Positions 6,304 through 12,344 of a stretch of DNA of 12,344 nucleotides are shown in pieces (position 1 is the stretch's first letter; each line of letters begins with the position of its first letter). The notes beneath the pieces were generated by a model. It saw only the letters and a program-made list of their open reading frames with translations, had not been told where the DNA came from and made no database searches. The stretch is from the NCBI GenBank assembly GCA_050999295.1, contig JBPCPI010000072.1, positions 1-12,344 of the forward strand. The letters run 5' to 3'. The stretch comes from JACCQS01 sp050999295. Lineage in GTDB: Bacteria > Actinomycetota > Actinomycetes > Mycobacteriales > Geodermatophilaceae. The position numbers were made by a program, and so were the translations under genes.

Positions 6304-7890
6304 GTGGCCGGCGACGATGAGATCCGACCGGTAGCCGGGGTTGGGTCTGCCGATCGGGTACTTCCCACGTGGTCGGATCCGGTTGCCACTGCGGCCAGTA
6401 CGGCGATCGGCGGTGCGTGGGGGCGGCACGCGACGGTCGGCGTCAATCGGTTCTGGACCCCGCTGCGAGTGATCCTGGCGATGACGACCGTGGTGCTGGC
6501 CTTCGCCTGGATCAAGCAGGAGCCCTGCGCGGGCGGCGACTGGTCGGGGTCCAAGCAGTACACGCACTTCTGCTACTCGGACTCGGTGCCGCTGTTCGGG
6601 GCCCACGACCTCGACACCGGCGCCGTGCCCTACCTCGAGTCGGCCGTGGAATACCCGATCCTGACCGGCGCCTTCATGTACGGCGCCGCGCAGCTGGCGC
6701 AGATCTACGACGCTGCATCCTTGAACAACGGTCTGGTCCCGGACATGCCGGAGGTCTACACCTACTACTCGATCACCGCCCTGCTGCTGTCGCTGTGCGC
6801 ACTGGCCATTGCCTGGGCGGTGTACCACCTAGCCGGGCGCCGGCCCTGGGACGCGGCCATGGTGGCGCTCTCGCCGCTGCTGTTCGTGCATGCGTTCACC
6901 AATTGGGACCTGTGGGCGGTCGCCTGGGCCAGCGCGGGTCTGCTCGCGTGGTCGCGCCGCTGGCCGGTCCTGGCCGGGATCCTGATCGGCTTGGGAGTCG
7001 CAGCCAAGCTCTATCCCGTGCTGTTCCTCGGCGTCCTGTTCCTGCTCTGCCTGCGTGCGGGACGGCTGCGGGACTGGGCAAAGACAACGCTGGCGACAGT
7101 GCTCACCTGGACGGCGGTCAACCTGCCCGTCGCGCTGGAGGCCCCCGAGAACTGGTCACTGTTCTTCCGGCTCAACCAGGACCGGACTGCTGACCCCGAT
7201 TCCCTGTGGCGCATCATCGAACACATCAGCGGGTCCACCGGCGCCACCCTCTTCGATCCGGTGCTCACCCCCGGGCAGGCACCGTCCGGCCTGAATCTCG
7301 CGGTGGCCCTGGCGACGGCTGCGGTCTGTGCGGGCGTCGCCTTCGTGGCGCTGCGGGCGCCGGTACGTCCGCGGCTCCCGCAGTTGCTGTTCCTGCTCGT
7401 CGCCGGATTCCTGCTGGTGAACAAGGTGTGGAGCCCGCAGTTCTCGCTGTGGCTGCTGCCCCTGGCGGTTCTGGCTCGACCGGAATGGCGGCTGTTGTTG
7501 GCTTGGCAGGCTGCCGAGGCATTCCTGTGGGGGCCGCGGCTGCTCTGGTATCTCGGGGTCGACAACAACGGTATCCGGATCGAGTGGTTCTTCCTGGCCG
7601 TCGGGATCCGGGACGTGCTCGTCATCGCGCTGATGCTCTACGTCCTGCGCGATCTGTGGGATCCGCGCTGGGACATCGTTCGGCGTAGCGGCATGGACGA
7701 TCCGGCCGGTGGAGTCCTCGACTATGCCCCGGACCGGGTCACCCTGATTCGCGCTGCTCGGTGGCCGAGGCATCGCGATGAAGCAGGCGACGGTTCGCTC
7801 CACAACCGCCCGAATGGGGACCAGGAAAGTGCCGGTTCGCTACACAACCGGGCGAATCCGCCCGAAAAGGACAAGGACCCCGAGCCTTGA
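6304..7890 (+). CDS. GT87-type membrane glycosyltransferase
   Basis: A 528-residue polytopic membrane protein resembling GT-C enzymes of the GT87/DUF2029 family (Rv0051- and PimE-like). These use polyprenol-phosphate-mannose or a related donor on the outer face of the membrane to extend phosphatidylinositol mannosides, lipomannan or similar glycans. After a polar N-terminus of about 50 residues comes helix 1 (about 53-70). The first outer loop contains CYSDSVPLFGAHDL, whose Asp93 is in the position of the catalytic acid, and the family-like EYPILTGAFMYG (116-127). Around ten further hydrophobic segments follow, with NWDLWAVAWA, AAKLYPVLFLG and NKVWSPQFSLWLLP as recognisable conserved stretches. 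The last 60 residues are hydrophilic and contain a duplicated GSLHNR motif. GTG 6304 is chosen for its -10 box and distance to helix 1. The stop overlaps the SDR start. Acceptor and sugar cannot be told. Confidence 0.85.
   Translation: MAGDDEIRPVAGVGSADRVLPTWSDPVATAASTAIGGAWGRHATVGVNRFWTPLRVILAMTTVVLAFAWIKQEPCAGGDWSGSKQYTHFCYSDSVPLFGAHDLDTGAVPYLESAVEYPILTGAFMYGAAQLAQIYDAASLNNGLVPDMPEVYTYYSITALLLSLCALAIAWAVYHLAGRRPWDAAMVALSPLLFVHAFTNWDLWAVAWASAGLLAWSRRWPVLAGILIGLGVAAKLYPVLFLGVLFLLCLRAGRLRDWAKTTLATVLTWTAVNLPVALEAPENWSLFFRLNQDRTADPDSLWRIIEHISGSTGATLFDPVLTPGQAPSGLNLAVALATAAVCAGVAFVALRAPVRPRLPQLLFLLVAGFLLVNKVWSPQFSLWLLPLAVLARPEWRLLLAWQAAEAFLWGPRLLWYLGVDNNGIRIEWFFLAVGIRDVLVIALMLYVLRDLWDPRWDIVRRSGMDDPAGGVLDYAPDRVTLIRAARWPRHRDEAGDGSLHNRPNGDQESAGSLHNRANPPEKDKDPEP
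7791..7857 (+). repeat. 25-bp direct repeat in the 3' end of the GT87 gene
   Basis: Copies at 7791-7815 and 7833-7857 both begin CGGTTCGCT and end CGAAT. They differ at 3 of 25 positions and are offset by 42 bases, so both are in frame (GSLHNRPN and GSLHNRAN). Each copy contains a small CGGTT/AACCG inverted repeat. It may be a dispersed repeat captured in a variable protein tail. Confidence 0.6.
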
Positions 7891-8699
7891 CCGGTGAGCT
7901 CACCGGGCGGGTGGCCATCGTGACCGGCGCCAACCACGGGATCGGAGCCGCAACCGCCGCTCTCCTGGCCGGTCGCGGCGCGGCCGTGGTCGCGACGTAC
8001 CTCCGGCTCGAGGATGGCGACCAGACAGGTACGCCTGCTGCCTACGGCCAGGTCCGCGCCCGTACGGCAGACGATCTCGTCGCGGACATCCGTACGGCCG
8101 GTGGTCGAGCCGTGGCGATCGAGGCCGATCTCTCCGATCCCATGACGCCCGCGCGAATCCTCGATGCCGCGGAGGCTGAGTTCGGTCCGGTCGACATCCT
8201 GGTCAACAACGCGAGCTCGTGGCAGCAGGACAGCTTCGTTCCCGGCACGTCGGACTCCGTCGGACGACGACCCGACCAGGTCACTGCCCAGTCCATCACG
8301 CACAACCTGGCAGTCGATGTGATCGCGGCGGGCCTGTTGATCGCCGAGTTCGCCACCCGGCACATTGCTCGGCAGGCGGAGTGGGGCCGGATCGTCGGCC
8401 TGACTTCCGGTGGGCAGCAAGGCTTTCCCGGTGAGGTCTCCTACGGAGCGGCGAAGGCGGCCCAGGAGAATTACACGATGAGCGCGGCCACGGAGCTCGC
8501 GCCGTACGGCGTGACCTCCAACATCGTCTACCCGCCGGTGACAGACACCGGATGGGTGACCGACGAGGTCCGTGCTTTCGTAGAAGCCAGCACCGAGCAT
8601 TGGCATGTCGCCGAGCCGGAAGAGGTGGCCGAGGTCATCGGTTACCTCTGCTCGGAGTCCGCCCGCCTGCTCACCGGCAACGTGCTGCGGCTGCGCTGA
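7887..8699 (+). CDS. SDR family oxidoreductase
   Basis: A 270-residue cytoplasmic NAD(P)-dependent short-chain dehydrogenase/reductase, close in form to 3-oxoacyl-ACP reductases; the substrate is unknown. The cofactor motif TGANHGIG is at residues 13-20 and NNAS at 107-110. The catalytic residues are Ser174, Tyr186 and Lys190 (YGAAK), with Asn140 plausibly the fourth. An unusually long loop (about 42-58, LEDGDQTGTPAAYGQVR) follows beta-2. Translation starts at TTG 7887, which overlaps the GT87 stop as TTGA, with AAGGA (7873-7877) as ribosome-binding site, so the two genes are translationally coupled. A degraded second copy of the last 73 codons lies beyond the permease gene at 10267-10487. 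Confidence 0.92.
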   Translation: MTGELTGRVAIVTGANHGIGAATAALLAGRGAAVVATYLRLEDGDQTGTPAAYGQVRARTADDLVADIRTAGGRAVAIEADLSDPMTPARILDAAEAEFGPVDILVNNASSWQQDSFVPGTSDSVGRRPDQVTAQSITHNLAVDVIAAGLLIAEFATRHIARQAEWGRIVGLTSGGQQGFPGEVSYGAAKAAQENYTMSAATELAPYGVTSNIVYPPVTDTGWVTDEVRAFVEASTEHWHVAEPEEVAEVIGYLCSESARLLTGNVLRLR

Positions 8700-8702
8700 A
8701 AT

Positions 8703-8766
8703 GCGACTTTCTCCGGAGAATGTCGCAACAGCCGGCGATCAGACCGCACTTAATCCGGAGAAAGTC
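8703..8766. terminator. Overlapping palindromes between convergent genes
   Basis: Bases 8703-8726 form a 24-bp palindrome (arms GCGACTTTCTCC and GGAGAATGTCGC, one mismatch). Its left part, GACTTTCTCCGGA (8705-8717), is also perfectly complementary to TCCGGAGAAAGTC (8754-8766). The two hairpins exclude each other. The element fills the 69-base gap between the ends of the SDR and permease genes, where a bidirectional terminator is expected. Confidence 0.55.
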
Positions 8767-8768
8767 CC

Positions 8769-10187
8769 TCAACGGGAGGGGACCGGGGGCTCTGCGGTGG
8801 CTTCGGCAGGATAGATCATCTCGGTGGGCGGGTTCGCCGTGGTGCGCGCCCACAGGTAGTACAGGGCACCGGTGCCGACGAGGCCGACCAACCAGGAGAT
8901 GTCCAGTCCGTCGAGTGCCTCGGTGACCGGACCGGTGTAGAGCGCCTGAGCCAGAAACGGGATCTGGATGGCGATCCCGACGAGGTAAGACCCGATGCCG
9001 ACTGGGTTCCAGCGGCCGTAGCGCCCGTTCGGGTCGTACAGCGCCGGGATGTCCACCCGCTCCTTGGAGATCAGGTAGTAGTCGATCAGGTTGATCGCGC
9101 TCCACGGTGTGAAGGCCATCAGGATGAGCAGGACGAAGTTCCGGAAATTGTTGAGGAAGTCGGCCGTGGCCAGCAGGGCGATCAGGACCGACACCAGGAT
9201 GAACAACCCCACGCATGCCGTACGGACGCCCTGCGACACCCGAGCGGTGCGGGTGAACGCTGTCGCGGTGGTCAGGATCGTCATCAAACCGCCGTATGCG
9301 TTTAGGCAGTTCACCGCCAACTTGCCGACGACGATGACCAGGTAGATGAGCACGGCGATCACGGCACCGCCGGCGAGGTCGCCGATGAAGGTCACCTGCG
9401 AGTCCAAGAACGCTGGGCCGGCGGCGGCCGCGACGATCGCCCCGATGGTCATCGACCACTGCGACCCGATCAGGCTGCCCAGGAAGGTGGCGAGAAAGGT
9501 GCTCCTCGCCGGTGTCGAGCGGGGCAGGTAGCGCGAGTAGTCCGCGACGTACGGGCCGTAGGTCAGTTGCCAGGCAGCGCTGAGCGAGATCGCCAGCATG
9601 AACGTGACGATGTCGAAGGGCTTGGCGCCCAGCAACGCAGGCACGTCGTACTCGGTGAACATCCGAATCGCGAGATAGGTGAAGCCGAGGGCGCCGACGA
9701 CCGTCGCGATCCGGCCGATGATGTGGATCAGCCGATAGCCGATCGTGGCCACGACCATGGTCAAGGCACCGAAGATGAGGATGCCGATCACCGGGGTATC
9801 GACGTCGAGGATCTCGTTGATCGCCTGCCCGGACAGCACGGTGCCGGTGGCCGCGAAGCCCAGGTACATCAGGACCACCAGGATCAGTGGCAGGCAGGCT
9901 CCGTAGACCCCGAACTGGGCCCGGCTGGAGATCATCTGCGGGATGCCCATCCGCGGGCCCTGCGCCGAGTGCAGCGCCATCACGATGCCCCCGGCGAGAT
10001 TGCCGATCAGCAATCCAAGAATGGCCCACAGCGCATCCGCGCCGAACACGACCGCAAGTGCCCCGTCGACGATCGCGGTGATCTGCATGTTCGCGCCGAA
10101 CCACAGCGTGAACTGATCCCGTGGGTTCCCGTGCCGTTCGGCGTCGGGGATGACATCGATCGTGCGCCGCTCCACCTGAACCGCCAT
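8769..10187 (-). CDS. NCS1 family nucleobase/hydantoin permease
   Basis: A 472-residue membrane protein with about 12 transmembrane helices, of the nucleobase:cation symporter-1 family (cytosine/purine, allantoin, hydantoin or thiamine-precursor importers). The cytoplasmic N-terminus (DAERHGNPRDQFTLWFGANM, residues 15-34) leads into helix 1. The family-typical stretch PRMGIPQMISSRAQFGVYGA follows helix 2. Further matches are AAWQLTYGPYVADYSRYLP, the asparagine-bearing NCLNAYGG before TTATAFT, and FTPWSAINLIDYYLI. Uptake with H+ or Na+ is expected; the substrate is not decided by the sequence, and no catabolic enzyme lies alongside to suggest one. A strong ribosome-binding site (GTGGAGG) precedes ATG 10187. 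A palindrome 19 bases upstream suggests a dedicated regulator encoded elsewhere. Confidence 0.93.
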   Translation of the reverse strand: MAVQVERRTIDVIPDAERHGNPRDQFTLWFGANMQITAIVDGALAVVFGADALWAILGLLIGNLAGGIVMALHSAQGPRMGIPQMISSRAQFGVYGACLPLILVVLMYLGFAATGTVLSGQAINEILDVDTPVIGILIFGALTMVVATIGYRLIHIIGRIATVVGALGFTYLAIRMFTEYDVPALLGAKPFDIVTFMLAISLSAAWQLTYGPYVADYSRYLPRSTPARSTFLATFLGSLIGSQWSMTIGAIVAAAAGPAFLDSQVTFIGDLAGGAVIAVLIYLVIVVGKLAVNCLNAYGGLMTILTTATAFTRTARVSQGVRTACVGLFILVSVLIALLATADFLNNFRNFVLLILMAFTPWSAINLIDYYLISKERVDIPALYDPNGRYGRWNPVGIGSYLVGIAIQIPFLAQALYTGPVTEALDGLDISWLVGLVGTGALYYLWARTTANPPTEMIYPAEATAEPPVPSR

Positions 10188-10205
10188 CCGAAAGCCTCCA
10201 CGTCT

Positions 10206-10227
10206 GGACGTTATGCGCTTAACGTCC
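10206..10227. promoter_or_regulatory. 22-bp palindrome upstream of the permease gene
   Basis: Arms GGACGTTATGC and GCTTAACGTCC are complementary at all but one position near the centre. The site is 19-40 bases before ATG 10187, just upstream of the ribosome-binding site. The form fits an operator for a LacI-, GntR- or TetR-type dimer. A short hairpin, CCCTTG/CAAGGG (10237-10252), lies farther upstream. Confidence 0.55.
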
Positions 10228-10266
10228 CGATCTGAGCCCTTGGGTTCAAGGGGTCATCGCAACACC

Positions 10267-10487
10267 ATGAGCGCGGCCATCAAGCTAGCCCCGTACGGCG
10301 TGACCGCCAACAGCGTCTACCACCGGTGACTGACACCGGGTGGGTGACCGACGAGGTCCGCGCCTTCGTCGAATCCAGCAGCGAGCACACCCACGTGGCC
10401 TAACCGGCCGAGGTTGCCGAAGTCATCGGTTACCTGTGTAGCGATGCTGTACGACTCCTCACCGGCAACGTTCTCCGCCTGCGCTGA
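10267..10487 (+). pseudogene. Decayed copy of the SDR C-terminal third
   Basis: This stretch aligns end to end with 8478-8699 of the intact SDR gene (codons 198-270 plus stop). By hand the identity is about 80% over 222 positions. One base is missing near 10321 (TACCA-CCGGTGA against TACCCGCCGGTGA), and a GAG codon has become TAA at about 10402. Homology begins a few bases before the internal ATG and ends exactly at TGA 10487. Many differences are synonymous, which suggests a paralogue that diverged under selection before losing its first two thirds. It cannot be a working gene: it lacks the cofactor site and the Ser-Tyr-Lys residues. Confidence 0.85.
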
Positions 10488-10525
10488 CCCCAGCCAGCTA
10501 AACCTCGGACCGTGCTTCGCGCGGA

Positions 10526-10938
10526 TCACCCGGCAAGCTGAACACTGGTCAACCGGGTGCCGTCGAACAGCATGGTGGCGCCCGAACCGCCGACCACCGT
10601 GAGAGCCCGCTGGGTGTCGTAGGAAAGTTCGCTATCGACGACGACATCGAGTTCATGCTCGGCAAGCAGTCTGGTGATTGCGTCAATGGACCTGGGGAGA
10701 TCCTCCCCGATCGCGCTCGCAGCGGCGTGTCGTTGGCGCTCGGCGTAGTAGGCGATCAGGATGACCACTCCGTCGACGAAGGTGAACTCGACCGGCCGTA
10801 TTTGACCACGAGCGGCCGGATCACCGAGCGGTCAGCCGGTTCGCCTAGCGTGTCGATGACGCGATCGAGGCCGGACCCGATAGCCAGCCCAAGGGATTGG
10901 CCCTCGACGAGCAGATCACGCACGGAGAATGCGTGCAC
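10526..10938 (-). pseudogene. Small unrecognised gene with one frameshift
   Basis: Two minus-strand frames join naturally. The first starts at GTG 10938 (HAFSVRDLLVEGQSLGLAIG) and reaches LGEPADRSVIRPLVVKYG. Next to 10791-10797 a single missing base shifts the frame. The continuation PVEFTFVDGVVILIAYYAER then runs to the stop at 10526, ending LFDGTRLTSVQLAG. The repaired product would be about 137 residues, soluble, with no signal peptide. The pattern of a regulator-like LG(E/K)P turn followed by KYGPVEFTF...DG is seen in small hypothetical proteins of several bacteria, but I cannot name the family. It starts six bases after the prmC stop and belongs to the same transcription unit. Either a true pseudogene or a one-base sequence error; the rest of the frame looks intact. 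Confidence 0.6.
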
Positions 10939-10944
10939 GCGAAG

Positions 10945-11859
10945 TCACACCGCCTTGGTCGGGTGCCCGCGGCGGGCGAGCAGGAAACGGTCCCGGCCGG
11001 TCAGGTCCCGGTGTGTGGTGGCCGGGTCGAAGACTCCGGTACGGTCGACCGCCTCACGTACGGCGATGCCATGTACGTCGGCGTGCTCCATCACGAACAG
11101 TCCGCCCGGTCGGAGCAAACGTGATGCAGCACTGATCACGTGTCGCGCCAGATCCAACCCGTCGGCCCCGCCTCCGAACAGTGCTCTCGGCGGGTCGTGC
11201 TCGGCAACCTCGGGTTCCAGCGGCACCGCGTCGTCGGGAATGTAGGGAGGATTGCCGACCACCACGTCCGCCCTACCGTCGAGATCGGCGAGCAGGTCGG
11301 GGTGGGTGACATCACCGACGTCGAACCGGACCGCAGGTGGGCTCGAGGCCGGTCGGATGAGCAGGTCGGCGTTCGCGCGCGCCAGGTCCACCGCTGCGGC
11401 ATCGACGTCGACGGCCACGACGCGGGAACCGGGTGCTTCCAGAACCACGGACAAGGCGATGACCCCTGAACCGGTGCACAGGTCGACGACCAGAGGATGG
11501 CCGCCGCCGGCCAGCAATCGGCGCGCCTCCTCGACGGCCTGTTGCGCGACGACCTCGGTCTCGGGTCGGGGGAGAAAGACCCCGCGGCGGGCGCGCACGT
11601 GCAGGCGTCGGAAGGCCACCCAGCCGACGATGTGCTGTAGCGGCTCACGCGCCTCGCGCCGCCGTACAAACTTGTCGAACCTGGCTTCGAAACCGTCGGG
11701 CACCGCGGGTGGGACGGCGAGGATCAACTCGGGTACGCCGAGGGCGTGTTCGGCCAGCGCGATGGCATCCACCCGGGGGCTCGGGACGCCGGCGGCGGCA
11801 AGGCGCTCGGTCGCGGACGCGATGGCCGTACGCAGCCGGGCATCGTCGCGGACGGTCAG
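10945..11859 (-). CDS. prmC: Release factor glutamine N5-methyltransferase
   Basis: A cytoplasmic SAM-dependent enzyme that methylates the glutamine of the GGQ motif in peptide chain release factors. The N-terminal helical domain (residues 1 to about 85) carries ATERLAAAGVPSPRVDAIAL. The PRPETE motif is at 97-102, the SAM-binding DLCTGSG at 126-132, and the catalytic NPPYIP at 203-208. A typical RALFGGGADGLDLAR stretch follows. There is no ATG, GTG or TTG between the upstream in-frame stop (near 11899) and GTG 11772. Starting at GTG 11772 would lose 29 conserved-type residues. CTG 11859 overlaps the upstream nfo stop as CTGA, has GAGG about ten bases upstream, and gives a standard start (MTVRDDARLRTAIASATERL). 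I take CTG as the start. No prfA neighbour is visible. Confidence 0.88.
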   Translation of the reverse strand: MTVRDDARLRTAIASATERLAAAGVPSPRVDAIALAEHALGVPELILAVPPAVPDGFEARFDKFVRRREAREPLQHIVGWVAFRRLHVRARRGVFLPRPETEVVAQQAVEEARRLLAGGGHPLVVDLCTGSGVIALSVVLEAPGSRVVAVDVDAAAVDLARANADLLIRPASSPPAVRFDVGDVTHPDLLADLDGRADVVVGNPPYIPDDAVPLEPEVAEHDPPRALFGGGADGLDLARHVISAASRLLRPGGLFVMEHADVHGIAVREAVDRTGVFDPATTHRDLTGRDRFLLARRGHPTKAV

Positions 11860-12344
11860 GCCAACGCCTCGCGGAGCAGCGCGATCTCGGCACCGCGCTC
11901 ATCCGCCCCGCCTGGGGTCTCCAGGATCACCGGAACGTCCGCCGCGCGTACGACTTCGATCAGCGCATCGGTCTCGATCTCACCGGAGGTCAGCCCCGCA
12001 TGGCGGTCGCGGCCGGAGTCGGCAGTGTCACGGGAGTTGTTGCAGTGCACCAGATCGATCCGTCCGGTGATCGCGCGTACGGAATCCACCGCGCTGCCGA
12101 GATCGATCCCGCCGGCCCAGGCGTGACAGGTGTCGAGGACGAAGCCGGCCCCGAAGTCCCCGACTGCGGCCCACAGTTTTTCGATCGCCTCGAGCCGGCG
12201 GGCCATCGCCTTCTCACCTCCGGCGGTGTTCTCGATCAGGATCGGCAGTGGGAACCCGCCCACCTCGGTCTGCCGCTGGAAGACCTTGTGCCAATTGTCG
12301 AAGCCGATGGACGCGTCGTCATCGGCCAGGACGTGACCGCCGTG
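11856..12344 (-). CDS. nfo: Deoxyribonuclease IV (AP endonuclease), 5' end outside the window
   Basis: A zinc-dependent apurinic/apyrimidinic endonuclease of base-excision repair, TIM-barrel (AP endonuclease family 2). The last 162 residues are in the window. Visible metal-site motifs in order are HGGHV at the edge, LPILIENTAGG, VLDTCHAWAGG, LVHCNNS, the DRHAGL site and the closing VILETPGG. These match endonuclease IV rather than a sugar isomerase. A usual Nfo is about 250-290 residues, so roughly 100 residues are missing beyond the edge. The stop TGA overlaps the proposed CTG start of prmC, indicating an nfo-prmC operon. Confidence 0.88.
   Translation of the reverse strand, partial: HGGHVLADDDASIGFDNWHKVFQRQTEVGGFPLPILIENTAGGEKAMARRLEAIEKLWAAVGDFGAGFVLDTCHAWAGGIDLGSAVDSVRAITGRIDLVHCNNSRDTADSGRDRHAGLTSGEIETDALIEVVRAADVPVILETPGGADERGAEIALLREALA

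Noticed and set aside
8671..10104. Second long minus-strand frame over the permease
   Set aside because: Its Arg/His-rich product has no domain. The other frame gives an unmistakable NCS1 permease with a good ribosome-binding site.
10231..10266. tRNA 3'-end-like string (GGTTCAAG followed by ACACCA), a possible attachment site
   Set aside because: The T-arm stem does not close (G53 would face G), no acceptor or anticodon arm is present, and the CCCTTG/CAAGGG hairpin explains the similarity.
1..12344. CRISPR arrays, insertion sequences, phage genes, toxin-antitoxin or defence systems
   Set aside because: No repeat-spacer pattern, transposase motif, terminal inverted repeats with target duplications, or defence domain was seen on either strand.

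Overview
This is a GC-rich window with dense gene packing, many GTG/TTG starts and probable leaderless genes, which points to an actinobacterium. The gene set and order (ino1, a PadR regulator, a DUF5318 zinc-ribbon protein, a GT87-type glycosyltransferase, with an MFS/YqgE pair nearby) recall the Mycobacterium tuberculosis Rv0037c-Rv0051 neighbourhood. The missing mycobacterial genes and the overall look fit Propionibacteriales or a relative better. The taxon is an inference.

Layout. (1) 1-1242, minus: an MFS transporter cut by the window edge, divergent from yqgE (1454-2122, plus), with a perfect 11-bp inverted repeat between them. (2) 2158-2795, plus: a hemerythrin-domain gene broken by a one-base frameshift and an in-frame TGA, followed by a 17-pair hairpin. 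(3) 3033-5625, minus: lipoprotein, ino1 and padR. A 71-nt hairpin separates ino1 from the lipoprotein gene, and padR has two near-perfect palindromes in its 5' region. (4) 5837-8699, plus: DUF5318 protein, GT87 polyprenol-phosphate-mannose-type glycosyltransferase and an SDR oxidoreductase that starts on a TTGA overlap. (5) 8769-10187, minus: an NCS1 nucleobase/hydantoin permease with a palindromic operator candidate. Its upstream side carries a decayed copy of the C-terminal third of the SDR. (6) 10526-12344, minus: endonuclease IV (partial), prmC with an apparent CTG start, and a small unrecognised gene broken by one frameshift.

How they fit together. Ino1 makes inositol-3-phosphate for phosphatidylinositol and, in actinobacteria, mycothiol. 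The GT87 enzyme is of the type that mannosylates phosphatidylinositol mannosides or lipomannan. PadR sits immediately upstream of ino1 and may control it. The rest is a mixture of translation (PrmC), DNA repair (Nfo) and transport genes.

No CRISPR array, insertion sequence, tRNA, rRNA or phage gene was seen, and I found no clearly new multi-gene system. The notable points are the regulatory palindromes, the leaderless promoters, the CTG start, the paralogue remnant around the permease, and three frame-disrupted genes in 12 kb.
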